Notes: generated from the sequence alone by a model not told the origin. A stretch of 57,325 nt of DNA from Ruminococcus sp. (GCA_017622925.1 JAGAQC010000006.1:1-57325), one strand, 5' to 3'; positions 8,054 to 17,715 are shown, numbered from the stretch's first letter. Program-made: numbers and translations.

Positions 8054-8326
8054 ATTGCAATCAGAGCTTCTGCTCAGGGCAAGATTTTGACCACTCCTTG
8101 CGGAGTTAGTGCCATACGGACAGCCGGTCAAATGCCGATCTCCGAGTTTTTCGGACGGCAACTTCTGTTGCCTTATTGAAATTTTTTTATAAGTGACTCA
8201 GCTTGTGAAAGGTCAATAAGAGTGGTAAAAGAGGTATTTTTTGCTCAATATAGCTCTGAAGCCGTGAGGTTTAATAGCTGCTCTTAACACGTACAGGCTG
8301 AAAAATGTCTGTACGTTTTTATTTTT
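8054..8326 (+). ncRNA. Structured leader RNA ahead of the polyamine operon
   Basis: Nested long-range helices are visible: CAGAGCT (8062-8068) with AGCTCTG (8252-8258); GCAA (8079-8082) with TTGC (8241-8244); ACCACTC (8090-8096) with GAGTGGT (8220-8226); CTTATTG (8172-8178) with CAATAAG (8214-8220, sharing only base 8220). Local hairpins include CTCCTTGCGGAG, TCCGA/TCGGA and GGCAAC/GTTGCC. It ends in an intrinsic terminator touching the speD ribosome site. CAGCTTGT (8199-8206) could pair with ACAGGCTG (8293-8300) and break the terminator stem. This layout suits a riboswitch or attenuator for polyamine synthesis, or a separate small RNA. No known family recognised. Confidence 0.5.
8289..8326 (+). 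terminator. Terminator abutting the speD ribosome binding site
   Basis: ACGTACAG (8289-8296) and CTGTACGT (8309-8316) form an 8-bp stem with a 12-nt loop, followed by TTTTATTTTT. The speD Shine-Dalgarno GAGG begins at 8327, immediately after the T-run, so readthrough here sets speD operon expression unless another promoter exists. Confidence 0.8.
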
Positions 8327-8336
8327 GAGGTGCATT

Positions 8337-9119
8337 ATGGAAAATAAGCTAAAGCTTTACGGATTTAACAATTTAACAAAATCTCTGAGCTTCAATATAT
8401 ACGATGTCTGCTATGCGCGTATGCCCAAAGCTCAGCTGGACTATATCGCCTACGTTGACGAGGTGTACAATTCCGAGCGTATCACCGATATTATGACGCA
8501 TCTTACTGAGATGATAGGAGCGCAGGTACTTAGCGTTTCACGTCAGGATTACGATCCCCAAGGAGCGTCCGCAACGTTTCTTATTGCCGACGACACCATG
8601 ATACCCGCAGGCGGAAGCGAGACCGTGGCTCACCTTGATAAAAGCCACGTCACCGTACACACCTACCCCGAGTATCACCCCGACACGAATATTGCAACGT
8701 TTCGTGTTGACATAGACGTTGCGACCTGCGGAAAGATCACTCCTCTTACGGCTCTCGATTACCTTATCGGCAGCTTTGACAGCGACATTATAACAATGGA
8801 TTACCGCGTCAGAGGATTTACACGCAATCTCAGCGGCGAGAAAATTTTTATAGACCATGATATTACTTCTATACAAAATTACATTGACAAAGCAACACTT
8901 GACAAGTACGACGCCGTGGACGTAAACGTCTATCAGGCTAATATGTTCCACACAAAAATGCTTATTAAAGAGATCGAATTGCAGAATTACTTGTTCAACA
9001 CCGATGTGAGGGAGCTTTCTCCTCGCAGCAGGCTCGATATTACCAATTCCCTGAGAAGGGAAATGATAGAAATTTTCAGCGGAAGGAATGTGTTCGGAAA
9101 TGGCTCTTTCTCAGGTTAA
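8337..9119 (+). CDS. speD: S-adenosylmethionine decarboxylase proenzyme
   Basis: 260 aa from ATG 8337 with GAGG six bases upstream. E. coli-type (class 1A) AdoMet decarboxylase. The self-cleavage site is visible as [14 protein letters not shown]: cleavage between Lys102 and Ser103 makes the pyruvoyl cofactor from the serine. [10 protein letters not shown] and [10 protein letters not shown] are further family signatures. It makes decarboxylated AdoMet, the aminopropyl donor for SpeE, which lies two genes downstream. It overlaps the decarboxylase gene by 20 bp. Expression probably depends on the leader/terminator upstream. Confidence 0.93.
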   Translation: MENKLKLYGFNNLTKSLSFNIYDVCYARMPKAQLDYIAYVDEVYNSERITDIMTHLTEMIGAQVLSVSRQDYDPQGASATFLIADDTMIPAGGSETVAHLDKSHVTVHTYPEYHPDTNIATFRVDIDVATCGKITPLTALDYLIGSFDSDIITMDYRVRGFTRNLSGEKIFIDHDITSIQNYIDKATLDKYDAVDVNVYQANMFHTKMLIKEIELQNYLFNTDVRELSPRSRLDITNSLRREMIEIFSGRNVFGNGSFSG

Positions 9120-10545
9120 CGCACCGATATACGAGGCTCTAAGGCGGTTCAGACGAATGAGGGTAGTTCCGTTCGACGTACCCGGTCATAAGCGCGGCAG
9201 GGGAAATATGGAGCTTACGGAGTTCCTCGGCGAGGACTGCATGAACGTTGACGTAAACTCAATGAAGCCGCTGGACAATCTCTGTCACCCCGTTTCCGTG
9301 ATAAAAGATGCGGAAATGCTTGCCGCCGAGGCGTTCAAAGCTGCAAACGCTTTCTTTATGGTCGGGGGAACTACTTCGGCGGTGCAGAGCATGATAATGT
9401 ACGCCTGCAAAAGCGGCGATAAAATAATCATGCCCCGAAACGTCCACAGAAGCGCAATAAACGCCCTTATCCTGACGGGAGCAGTACCTGTTTACGTCAA
9501 TCCCGAGGTAAACTCTCAGCTCGGCATAGCTCTCGGAATGTCGGTGGAACAGGTAGAAAGGGCTATCCGTGAGAATCCGCAGGCAAAGGCTGTTATGGTG
9601 AACAATCCCACATATTACGGCATATGCTCCGACCTGAAAAAAATAGTGGAGCTTGCCCATGAGCATAATATGCTCGTTCTTGTGGACGAGGCTCACGGTA
9701 CGCACTTTTACTTCGGCGATAATTTCCCAATATCCGCTATGGAGGCAGGGGCGGACATTTCCTCCGTCAGTATGCACAAATCGGGGGGAAGTCTTACGCA
9801 AAGCTCCTTCCTGCTTATGGGAAAAAATATCAATTCCGACTATATGCGGCAGGTGGTCAATCTCACGCAGACCACAAGCGCTTCGTATCTGCTTTTGTCA
9901 AGTCTCGATATATCGAGGAAAAGGCTTGCGCTCAGCGGTCGTGAGATATTTGCAAAGACCGTCGAAACGGCGGAATACGCGCGTTCCGAAATTAACGGCA
10001 TAGGCGGCTATTACGCCTATTCCAAAGAGCTGATAAACGGCGACAGCGTGTATGACTTTGACGTTTCAAAGCTCAGTATATATACTCTGCCTGTTGGTCT
10101 TGCAGGTATCGAGGTCTACGACCTGCTCCGTGACGAATACGATATTCAGATAGAGTTCGGGGACATCGGCAATATCCTTGCTTACCTTTCCGTAGGCGAC
10201 CGCGACCGTGACATCGAACGGCTCATCAGCGCATTGGCGGAGATAAAACGCCGTTTCGGAAAATCGGGGGCGGACATGCTCACTCAGGAGTACATTTCTC
10301 CCATAGTTGCCGAGCCGCCGAGAAAAGCTTTCTATTCCGATAAAATTTCCCTGCCCCTTGAAGAAAGCGCAGGCAGAGTATGCACCGAATTCGTTATGTG
10401 CTATCCCCCCGGAATACCTATCCTTGCTCCCGGCGAGCTTATAACAGAGGATATAATAAAGTATATAAAATATGCGAAAGAAAAAGGCTGTCAGATGACG
10501 GGTACTGAGGATATTAACATCGAAAGACTGAATGTTCTTGTGTGA
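9100..10545 (+). CDS. speA: Arginine decarboxylase (Orn/Lys/Arg decarboxylase, fold I)
   Basis: 481 aa from ATG 9100. PLP-dependent Orn/Lys/Arg decarboxylase of the short Bacillus SpeA type. Visible motifs: [10 protein letters not shown] near residue 27, DEAHGTH with Asp196 and His199, and [11 protein letters not shown] with the Schiff-base Lys227. The C-terminal domain ends about residue 480. Because agmatinase lies two genes later, arginine is the likely substrate, giving agmatine; lysine or ornithine cannot be excluded from sequence alone. Overlaps the end of speD, indicating a tightly coupled operon. Confidence 0.88.
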   Translation: MALSQVNAPIYEALRRFRRMRVVPFDVPGHKRGRGNMELTEFLGEDCMNVDVNSMKPLDNLCHPVSVIKDAEMLAAEAFKAANAFFMVGGTTSAVQSMIMYACKSGDKIIMPRNVHRSAINALILTGAVPVYVNPEVNSQLGIALGMSVEQVERAIRENPQAKAVMVNNPTYYGICSDLKKIVELAHEHNMLVLVDEAHGTHFYFGDNFPISAMEAGADISSVSMHKSGGSLTQSSFLLMGKNINSDYMRQVVNLTQTTSASYLLLSSLDISRKRLALSGREIFAKTVETAEYARSEINGIGGYYAYSKELINGDSVYDFDVSKLSIYTLPVGLAGIEVYDLLRDEYDIQIEFGDIGNILAYLSVGDRDRDIERLISALAEIKRRFGKSGADMLTQEYISPIVAEPPRKAFYSDKISLPLEESAGRVCTEFVMCYPPGIPILAPGELITEDIIKYIKYAKEKGCQMTGTEDINIERLNVLV

Positions 10546-10597
10546 TCGTTATTCAGTCGATAATGAATTTTAACAACAGTTTGCATAGGAGGATTTT

Positions 10598-11449
10598 ATG
10601 GAACTATGGTTTACGGAGCGTCATACTCCGAATGTTAAGTTTTCGATAAAGGTAGACCGTCAGCTTTATACGGGAAAAAGCGAGTTTCAGCGGATAGACG
10701 TGTTCGATTCAAAGGAATTCGGGCGTTTTCTCACGCTTGACGGCTACATGATGCTAACGGAAAAGGACGAGTTTATTTACCACGAGATGATAACGCATAT
10801 ACCGATGGCAGTCCACCCGAATCCGAAAAATATTCTTGTTATAGGAGCAGGGGACGGGGGAGTTATCAGGGAGCTTACACGTTATCCGAACGTTGAGAGT
10901 ATCGACCTTGTGGAGATAGACGAGCTTGTTGTCGAGGTCAGCAAAAAATATCTTCCGACCACGGCGTGTAGGCTCGACGACGAGCGCGTTCATATTTACT
11001 ATGAGGACGGCGTGAAATTTATCCGCCGCTGTGAAAATAAATACGACGTTATTATCGTGGACTCTACAGACCCGTTCGGACCCGGAGAGGGACTGTTTAC
11101 CAAGGAATTTTACGGAAGCTGCAACAAGGCGCTCCGTGAGGACGGTATTATGGTAAATCAGCATGAAAGTCCGTTTTATGACGAGGACGCGGCGGCTATG
11201 CAGCGTTCGCACAAGCGCATAGTGGAGAGCTTTCCCGTAAGCCGAGTGTATCAGGCGCATATACCGACTTATCCGTCGGGACATTGGCTTTTCGGGTTCG
11301 CTTCAAAAAAGTATCACCCTGTCCATGACCTGAAAGCGGCGAAATGGAACATGCTTGCGATGAAAACGAAATACTACAATACAAAACTTCATGCGGGAGC
11401 GTTTGCCCTGCCAAATTATGTAGAGGAGCTGCTTAAAGATGTTGAATAA
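10598..11449 (+). CDS. speE: Spermidine synthase
   Basis: 283 aa, ATG after AGGAGG. Aminopropyltransferase: MELWFTERHTPNVKFS start, GAGDGGVIRE (decarboxylated AdoMet binding, residues 83-92), and DVIIVDSTDPFGPGEGLF, which includes the catalytic Asp region. It transfers aminopropyl from decarboxylated AdoMet to putrescine, giving spermidine and methylthioadenosine. Its last 11 bp overlap speB. Acceptor choice (putrescine, agmatine or spermidine) is not certain, and matters because a second spermidine route is encoded downstream. Confidence 0.93.
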   Translation: MELWFTERHTPNVKFSIKVDRQLYTGKSEFQRIDVFDSKEFGRFLTLDGYMMLTEKDEFIYHEMITHIPMAVHPNPKNILVIGAGDGGVIRELTRYPNVESIDLVEIDELVVEVSKKYLPTTACRLDDERVHIYYEDGVKFIRRCENKYDVIIVDSTDPFGPGEGLFTKEFYGSCNKALREDGIMVNQHESPFYDEDAAAMQRSHKRIVESFPVSRVYQAHIPTYPSGHWLFGFASKKYHPVHDLKAAKWNMLAMKTKYYNTKLHAGAFALPNYVEELLKDVE

Positions 11450-12290
11450 GAATATACAGACATTTATTGCATGCGACGGCGAATACGAGGAATCTAAAAT
11501 CGTTCTTTTCGGAGCAGGCTTTGACGGAACTACGAGCTTTCGTCCCGGCACAAGATTTGCCCCGTCAGTTATACGCAGCGAAAGCTTCGGTATCGAGACA
11601 TACAGTCCCTATCAGGATAAGGATATGACCGACTACAGCTATTTTGACAGCGGCGACCTTGAGCTTCCTTTCGGCAGCGTCCGCCGTACCATAGCCGATA
11701 TTGCCATGCGTACCGATACTATTCTCAATGACGGCAAGCTCCCCTTTATGATAGGCGGTGAACATCTTGTGACCCTCGGTTCTGTCATGGCTGTGAACGA
11801 CAAGCTTGACGACCTGTATATTGTTCATTTTGACGCTCATGCCGACCTGCGTAACGATTATCTCGGTCAGCCGCTGTCCCATGCCTGCGTTATCAGGAGA
11901 TGTCACGAGCTTGTGGGGGACGGGCATATCTTCCAGTTCGGTATACGCAGCGGCGACCGTGAGGAATTTGTATTCGCAAAAGAGCATACGGAAATGCACA
12001 AATTCGGCTTTGACGGTCTTGCGGAAACGGTCGAAAGGCTAAAGGGAAAAAACGTATATTTTACCCTCGATCTGGACGTTCTCGACCCGTCCGTATTCTG
12101 CGGAACGGGTACTCCCGAGGCGGAGGGCGTTACGTTTAAGGAGCTTCGTGAAGCCGTTACTCTTGTTTGCAGTCAGTTGAATATAGTGGGCTGCGATGTG
12201 AACGAGCTTAGTCCGCATTACGACCCCTCGGGAGCTTCGACTGCCGTTGCCTGCAAGATAATAAGGGAAATGCTTCTTGCTTTATCGTAA
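11439..12290 (+). CDS. speB: Agmatinase
   Basis: 283 aa ureohydrolase. Manganese-binding motifs are intact: GGEHLVTLG, DAHADLRNDY, SHACVIRR and LDLDVLDPSVFCGTGTPE. It hydrolyses agmatine to putrescine and urea, linking the arginine decarboxylase to the spermidine steps. Starts inside the 3' end of speE, so translation is coupled. Confidence 0.9.
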   Translation: MLNKNIQTFIACDGEYEESKIVLFGAGFDGTTSFRPGTRFAPSVIRSESFGIETYSPYQDKDMTDYSYFDSGDLELPFGSVRRTIADIAMRTDTILNDGKLPFMIGGEHLVTLGSVMAVNDKLDDLYIVHFDAHADLRNDYLGQPLSHACVIRRCHELVGDGHIFQFGIRSGDREEFVFAKEHTEMHKFGFDGLAETVERLKGKNVYFTLDLDVLDPSVFCGTGTPEAEGVTFKELREAVTLVCSQLNIVGCDVNELSPHYDPSGASTAVACKIIREMLLALS

Positions 12291-12304
12291 ATGAGGAGGG
12301 GCTA

Positions 12305-12787
12305 ATGAGGGTAACTTTACACAGAACCAACAATCTCAAGGTCGTGGGAGTATTTTTCATAATTTTTTCGGTTTTGTTTATTTTGGTCGGAATGTTTGTA
12401 TCTTTTGTTCCGAAGATAAATGCGAAGAAATGTACGGAAACAGTCATGGCTGAGGTAGTCGATAACGCAATGACAGAGATCGAGATCGGTTACAGAAACA
12501 GGAGAAGAAGTACTGTCAATTATTCGCCTGTGTTTCAATTCGAGTACAACGGCGAGGAATATACCGTCAGAAGTAATACTTCGTCAAGTTCCCCTGCGTA
12601 TCAGGTCGGCGAGAATGTCGAGCTGAAAATTGATCCTGATGACCCGAATGATTTTTATGCGCCTTCGGACAGAACTTTTAGTCTTATCGGAATTATTTTT
12701 TCGATAGTCGGCGGAATTTTTTTGATTCTCGGCATAACGGCGGTAGTTTCCTCAGCTAAGAAAAATAAAAACGGAGCTGTTGAATAG
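12305..12787 (+). CDS. DUF3592-like membrane protein
   Basis: 160 aa, ATG after GAGGAGGGG. Two transmembrane helices (about 15-38 and 125-148) enclose an extracytosolic region with an immunoglobulin-like beta pattern (SPVFQFEYNGEEYTVRS), typical of DUF3592. No enzyme motif. It sits between speB and the carboxyspermidine dehydrogenase gene with short gaps, so it is probably co-transcribed, but a role in polyamine metabolism is not shown. Confidence 0.6.
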   Translation: MRVTLHRTNNLKVVGVFFIIFSVLFILVGMFVSFVPKINAKKCTETVMAEVVDNAMTEIEIGYRNRRRSTVNYSPVFQFEYNGEEYTVRSNTSSSSPAYQVGENVELKIDPDDPNDFYAPSDRTFSLIGIIFSIVGGIFLILGITAVVSSAKKNKNGAVE

Positions 12788-12821
12788 CTCTGATAAAAAA
12801 GAAAACAGGAGTGTATCAAAA

Positions 12822-14024
12822 ATGGGAAAATGTATGATAATAGGCTGCGGCGGAGTAGCGTCCGTAGCAATTCATAAGTGCTGTCAGAACAGCGAGGTTT
12901 TCGAGGGAATAATGATAGCAAGCCGCACAAAGTCCAAGTGCGATGCGCTGAAAGAAAAGCTCCAGCCGACTACAAAAACGGTCATCGAAACAGCGCAGGT
13001 CAACGCCGATAATGTGGACGAGCTTGTTGCACTTATCGAAAGCTACAAGCCCGACGTCGTGCTGAATCTCGCCCTGCCCTATCAGGACTTGACTATCATG
13101 GACGCTTGTCTTGCAACGAAAACGCACTATGTCGATACGGCAAACTACGAACCCCTCGATACGGCTAAATTCGAGTATAAGTGGCAGTGGGCGTACCGTG
13201 AACGCTTTGAAAAAGCAGGTATAACCGCGCTTCTCGGCAGCGGCTTCGACCCGGGCGTTACGGGAGTTTTCTCGGCTTACGCCATGAAGCATGAGTTCGA
13301 CGAAATAAACTACATCGACATTCTTGACTGCAACGGCGGCGACCACGGCTATCCGTTCGCAACGAATTTCAACCCCGAAATAAATATCCGTGAAGTCTCC
13401 GCAAAGGGCAGCTACATCGAGGACGGCAAGTGGATAGAGACCGAGCCTATGGAGATAAAACGCGTCTACAACTTCAAGGGCGTTGGCGAAAAGGATATGT
13501 ACCTGCTCCACCATGAGGAGCTTGAATCGCTTGCGCTGAACATCAAGGGTATCAAGCGTATTCGGTTCTTTATGACTTTCGGTCAGAGCTATCTTACGCA
13601 TCTGAAATGCCTTGAAAACGTCGGTATGACCTCGATAGAGCCTATTATGTATGAGGGCAGGGAAATAGTTCCGCTGCAATTCTTGAAGGCGGTCCTGCCC
13701 GACCCTGCGTCGCTCGGTCCGAGAACTGTCGGAAAGACCAATATCGGCTGTATTTTCCGCGGCAAAAAGGACGGAAAGGACAAGAACTATTACCTTTACA
13801 ATATATGCGACCATCAGGAATGCTACAAAGAGGTCGGCTCTCAGGCGATCTCGTACACTACGGGCGTACCTGCCATGATAGGCGCAATGATGATAATGAC
13901 AGGCAAGTGGAACAAGGCGGGCGTGTACAACATCGAGGAGTTCGACCCCGACCCGTTCATGGACGCGCTCAATAAATGGGGACTTCCGTGGGAGGAGGAC
14001 TTTGATCCCACACTGGTGGATTGA
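12822..14024 (+). CDS. Carboxy(nor)spermidine dehydrogenase (saccharopine dehydrogenase family)
   Basis: 400 aa from ATG 12822, behind AGGAG; an in-frame start at 12780 overlaps the preceding gene and has no ribosome site. The N-terminus is a Rossmann NADP site (MIIGCGGVASVAIHKC). Motifs such as LLGSGFDPGVTGVFSAYAMK and CNGGDHGYPFATNFNPEIN are typical of carboxyspermidine synthases. It condenses putrescine (or diaminopropane) with aspartate semialdehyde and reduces the imine to carboxyspermidine. The product is the substrate of NspC at 16527. Structured repeat copy 3 follows six bases after the stop. Confidence 0.87.
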   Translation: MGKCMIIGCGGVASVAIHKCCQNSEVFEGIMIASRTKSKCDALKEKLQPTTKTVIETAQVNADNVDELVALIESYKPDVVLNLALPYQDLTIMDACLATKTHYVDTANYEPLDTAKFEYKWQWAYRERFEKAGITALLGSGFDPGVTGVFSAYAMKHEFDEINYIDILDCNGGDHGYPFATNFNPEINIREVSAKGSYIEDGKWIETEPMEIKRVYNFKGVGEKDMYLLHHEELESLALNIKGIKRIRFFMTFGQSYLTHLKCLENVGMTSIEPIMYEGREIVPLQFLKAVLPDPASLGPRTVGKTNIGCIFRGKKDGKDKNYYLYNICDHQECYKEVGSQAISYTTGVPAMIGAMMIMTGKWNKAGVYNIEEFDPDPFMDALNKWGLPWEEDFDPTLVD

Positions 14025-14029
14025 TCAAG

Positions 14030-14205
14030 CAGGGGGACGCCGTCCCCCTGACCCCCTGCCAAAGGGGTGACCCCTTTGGAATCTCTGTTGTCGTGAATCG
14101 GGCTGTGGAAATCCCAAAATCAATATGATGCTGTTAGTCTCCATGATTCCCACAGTCCGATTCACGAGAATGGACACCAAAAGTTACCTCTCTGACAAGA
14201 GAAAA
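14030..14205 (+). repeat. Structured three-hairpin repeat, copy 3
   Basis: CAGGGGGAC/GTCCCCCTG at 14030-14050, the invariant CCAAAGGGG/CCCCTTTGG hairpin, and a long stem with arms TCGTGAATCGGGCTGTGG and CCACAGTCCGATTCACGA. Compared with copy 1, TG is replaced by CG in one arm and the other arm changes to match. Starts directly after the carboxyspermidine dehydrogenase gene, so it would be transcribed as its 3' end. Confidence 0.7.
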
Positions 14206-14280
14206 GGGAAACAATATCCTCTCATGTTGATAATACTAACAGCATGAACTTTGCATCAAATCGAAATTAAGGAGAAATAT

Positions 14281-14463
14281 ATGAAATTTCAGGAAGCTGT
14301 AAAACGTTTTTTAAATAGTGATTGTCTGGTAACCACGCATGACGACGAATATACAGGCGTTTTGACGGAGGTCGGCGACGACTATATCCTGCTTGTTGAC
14401 GAAGATGAACAATGCCTTTTGAATCTTGCTTTTGTGGAATCAATTTCCCCCGAAGTGCTTTGA
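14281..14463 (+). CDS. Small Sm/SH3-fold-like protein
   Basis: 60 aa from ATG 14281 with AAGGAG upstream. Beta-rich pattern SDCLVTTHDDEYTGVLTEVG and DDYILLVDEDEQCLLNLAFV recalls a minimal Sm/LSm or SH3 barrel in which the D-x-x-x-x-G-x-L turn is typical. Function unknown. A second protein with a similar C-terminal domain lies at 16052, on the other side of the HEAT-like gene. Confidence 0.55.
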   Translation: MKFQEAVKRFLNSDCLVTTHDDEYTGVLTEVGDDYILLVDEDEQCLLNLAFVESISPEVL

Positions 14464-14475
14464 CAAGGAGCAAAA

Positions 14476-16038
14476 ATGATTTTTGACAGAATTTTAGGAG
14501 CATTAAAAAAAGCCGATAAAAACAGTCATGCAGAAGCGTCTGTCAATGAATACCACAAAACCGAAGAAATTCGCTATGCCAAGGAGTTGGCGAAAGGATA
14601 CCACGATTTTCTGTATCCTGCATTCGATTCGCTTGACAGACTTGATGAAAAAACGGCGCGGCAATTCGCAGGCGAGTGCAAAAAGATAGTTGACGGAAAA
14701 AGCTTCGACGAAATTCGCGGAGAACTGTTAAATCTGCGTAAAACGATGTATGGTTATAACTACAGTTTGCAGCACGAGACTTTGGATTTTAAGCAGATCC
14801 AGAATTACAGCGGAGAGGACTACCCTTATATTTTAGCGGTCGGGACTTTTCATTACAACGGATATTTCCGTGAGAAATGCGTTAAGGAAATTGCCGATCA
14901 TCCGCAGTTTCTGCCCTATGCGTTCAATTTGCTCAACGACTGGGTGACGCAGGTTCGCCGAGGGGCGGAAAAGTCAGTCCGTAAAATGATGACGGCGGCG
15001 GACATTTTCACCGTTGCCGTTATATATAAGGAATTTGAACTTATGGAGAAAAAGGGGAGATACGATAAGACGTTTCTTTCCGATATGCGGCGGAATGCTG
15101 CCGAGAGAATAGCTGTGTAACTTGACGTTTCAACCGCTGAAAGGCTCTGTAAAATTTCGGACGAAAGAGAACGGCGCAGAGTGTTTTCCGCTTTATTTCG
15201 TGATAAACTGCCGTCCATTGAGACTGCGAAATATATAATTTCAAATGAAAACAAAAACGTTGAGAGTATTTTGGAGCTGTACTGCATTTCGAGATACGAG
15301 CTTTCAAAGGAACAGCTTATTGATTTTACAAGAAACTGGCACCCAAAAGTAAGAGCTGCCGCCGCCGATAAGCTCTACGAACTTTTCGGTTTGTGGGAGG
15401 GCGCGGAAAATCTTCTTCTTGACAAAACAAAATCCGTTCGCCAACGTATGCAGTATTATTTTGAAAAGAACTCGACTCTTGATATTAAAAAATTTTACAG
15501 AGATAATTTCCCTGTTCCTGCGGCGATAAAGGGCTTCGGAGAATGCGGAAAATATGAAGATGAGCGGTATGTAAAGCCTTTTGCGGATTCGCCCGACGAT
15601 AAGGTCGCAGCAGCGGCGGTGTACGCTCTTGCGAATCTGACAGGCGACGGAAACGACGACCTTTATTATAATTTGCTGTCAGACCCACGTAAGCAAACAG
15701 CAAAGGCAGCGTACAGGGCGTTCCTGCTTGTGGGAAACGCTTGCCCCGAGCGTGTTTACAGCGATATTACAGCGAATTCGGGGAACGAGCTTGTTGTGCG
15801 GCGGCTGGTGAGAATTTTGTGCAGATGTTCGGTTTCGCCGTGGTATGCCATGCCGTACCTTATTCGGCTGTATAATGCCGAGGAGGAGTATATATATGCT
15901 CCGATAAGAAGAGCTATAGACGAGCGAAGCCGATTTCTGACAATATCGGGAGCTTTGGCGGACAGCATAAAAACAGCCCTCGGCGAAAGCGAATTGCCGC
16001 CCGAGCTTGCCAATGATATTATGAAACAAATAACCTAA
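14476..16038 (+). pseudogene. HEAT-repeat-like protein interrupted by a TAA codon
   Basis: A single frame runs from ATG 14476 to 16038 (520 codons) except for TAA at 15118-15120. The part after the stop continues the same frame (LDVSTAERLCKISDERERRR...) with no gap. Alpha-helical repeats resembling HEAT units are visible, for example HPKVRAAAADKLYELFG and DDKVAAAAVYALANLTG. A single base change (for example CAA to TAA) would explain it. An internal restart at GTG 15181 could make a 285-aa fragment. Role unknown; it lies between two small Sm-like genes. Confidence 0.65.
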
Positions 16039-16051
16039 AAGGAGAAAAATT

Positions 16052-16525
16052 ATGCAGATCAAACTTAACAAATCAGGAAAGCCGATAATAGCAAAGCCCG
16101 AATTACCGAAGCCTGCGGCAGTTGCTCCCGAGAATAAAACGGCGGCGGCAGTCCATATGGACGAGCTTAAACCCGAAGCGGCGAAGTTTGCGGAGTTGAA
16201 AAAGGATACGCCGCAGACACCCCAAAAGCCTGCCGAAGCCGTACCGCCGAAGTCCCCGAAGCCTATGGGAATAAAGATCGAGGATACCCTGAAAAAATTC
16301 ATCGGTCAACAGATACGTGTTTACATGGCTGACCACGAGTATGTCAGCGGCAGGCTCGAATTGGTAGAGGACGGCTGGATAAAGCTCTGTAACGCGCGTT
16401 CGGCAGGCAGCGATTATTATTTTGACGAGGACGTTATAAACACCTCGAATATCGTGCGTGTGCGTGTTTCCGTTGTCGTTGAAAAGAGCGATTACGTTGA
16501 TTTTATGAACGGAATGAACAAGTGA
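16052..16525 (+). CDS. Pro/Ala-rich protein with Sm-like C-terminal domain
   Basis: 157 aa. The first 75 residues are Pro/Ala/Lys-rich and probably disordered. The C-terminal part (about 77-157) has the strand-turn pattern LKKFIGQQIRVYMADHEYVS, then GRLELVEDGWIKLCNAR, like an Sm or SH3 barrel. It may bind RNA or a protein. Directly precedes nspC, whose ATG begins two bases after its stop. Confidence 0.5.
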   Translation: MQIKLNKSGKPIIAKPELPKPAAVAPENKTAAAVHMDELKPEAAKFAELKKDTPQTPQKPAEAVPPKSPKPMGIKIEDTLKKFIGQQIRVYMADHEYVSGRLELVEDGWIKLCNARSAGSDYYFDEDVINTSNIVRVRVSVVVEKSDYVDFMNGMNK

Positions 16526-16526
16526 T

Positions 16527-17654
16527 ATGGACGATTTGCTGAAACTTTCAACGCCGTGCTACGTGATAGACGAGGAAAAGCTGATACATAATCTTGAAAT
16601 TCTCAGCGGAGTTGAGCGGCGCACGGGAGCGAAGATACTTCTTGCGCAGAAAGCGTTTTCCTGCTATCGGCTGTATCCGCTGATACGCCGCTATGTTTCG
16701 GGAACTGCCGCAAGCGGTCTTTTTGAAGCTCGCCTCGGAGCTGAGGAAATGGGCGGAGAAAATCATGTTTTTTCCGCCGCCTACCGTGAGAGCGAATTTG
16801 AGGAAATATTGTCCTACAGCAATCACATAATTTTTAATTCGTTCGGACAGCTTGACAAATACCGCGACCGTGCGCTGAACAGGGGAAAGAAGATCGGTCT
16901 GCGAATAAATCCCGAGTGTTCCACACAGGAGGGACATGAGATATACGACCCGTGTTCGCCAAAGTCTCGGCTCGGCATTACTCGCAGGAATTTCCGCACC
17001 GACGATCTTTACGGAGTTACGGGACTGCACTTCCATACGCTTTGCGAACAGAATTCGGATGACCTGAAAAAAACGCTTGACGCCGTTGAGGAGAAATTCG
17101 GCGATATACTGCCGAAAATGGAGTGGATAAACTTCGGCGGCGGACACCATATCACCCGTGACGATTACGATATTTCGCTTCTGGAGGACTGTATAAGGCA
17201 CGTTCAGGAAAAATACGGACTTGAAGTCTTTATTGAGCCGGGAGAAGCCTTTGCGCTGAATGCAGGCTATCTGGTGACCGAAGTTCTTGATATTACCGAA
17301 AACGACATGCCTATTGCAATACTCGATACGTCTGCCGCATGCCATATGCCCGACGTGCTGGAAATGCCGTATCGTCCGCCGCTTATGAACTCGGGAGAGC
17401 CGTGTGAAAAGCCGTTTTCCTACCGTCTTGGTTCGCAGACCTGTCTTGCAGGGGACGTTATCGGGGAATACTCCTTTGACGCTCCGCTGAAAATCGGGGA
17501 CAGGCTGGTTTTCGGCGATATGGCGATATATTCAATGGTCAAGAACAACACGTTCAACGGAATGCCCCTGCCTGCAATATGGCTGAAAAAAGCCGACGGC
17601 GCATTTGAGCTGATTCGTAAATTCGGCTATGAGGACTTCCGAAACAGACTTTAA
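16527..17654 (+). CDS. nspC: Carboxy(nor)spermidine decarboxylase
   Basis: 375 aa, fold-type III PLP decarboxylase. Lys42 in ILLAQKAFSCYRLYP is the expected PLP lysine; GLHFHTLCEQNSDDL and INFGGGHHITRDDYD are family signatures, and DTSAACHMPDVLEMPYRP carries the C-terminal active-site region. It decarboxylates carboxyspermidine to spermidine, completing the route begun by the dehydrogenase at 12822. Three unrelated genes and a repeat have come between the two enzymes. Confidence 0.88.
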   Translation: MDDLLKLSTPCYVIDEEKLIHNLEILSGVERRTGAKILLAQKAFSCYRLYPLIRRYVSGTAASGLFEARLGAEEMGGENHVFSAAYRESEFEEILSYSNHIIFNSFGQLDKYRDRALNRGKKIGLRINPECSTQEGHEIYDPCSPKSRLGITRRNFRTDDLYGVTGLHFHTLCEQNSDDLKKTLDAVEEKFGDILPKMEWINFGGGHHITRDDYDISLLEDCIRHVQEKYGLEVFIEPGEAFALNAGYLVTEVLDITENDMPIAILDTSAACHMPDVLEMPYRPPLMNSGEPCEKPFSYRLGSQTCLAGDVIGEYSFDAPLKIGDRLVFGDMAIYSMVKNNTFNGMPLPAIWLKKADGAFELIRKFGYEDFRNRL

Positions 17655-17669
17655 CCAAGAAAAAAATAA

Positions 17670-17703
17670 CCCGTCAAAGCTGCGGCTTTGACGGGATTTT
17701 TTG
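17670..17703. terminator. Bidirectional terminator
   Basis: CCCGTCAAAGC/GCTTTGACGGG with a 4-base loop and ATTTTTTT on the plus side; the minus side reads GGGTTATTTTTT. It ends both the polyamine cluster and the convergent sugar transferase gene. Confidence 0.85.
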
Positions 17704-17715
17704 TTCTGAGGGAGA

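Noticed and set aside
8054-8288. ykkC/guanidine or T-box element ahead of speD
   Set aside because: The conserved ykkC sequences and the T-box sequence are not present.
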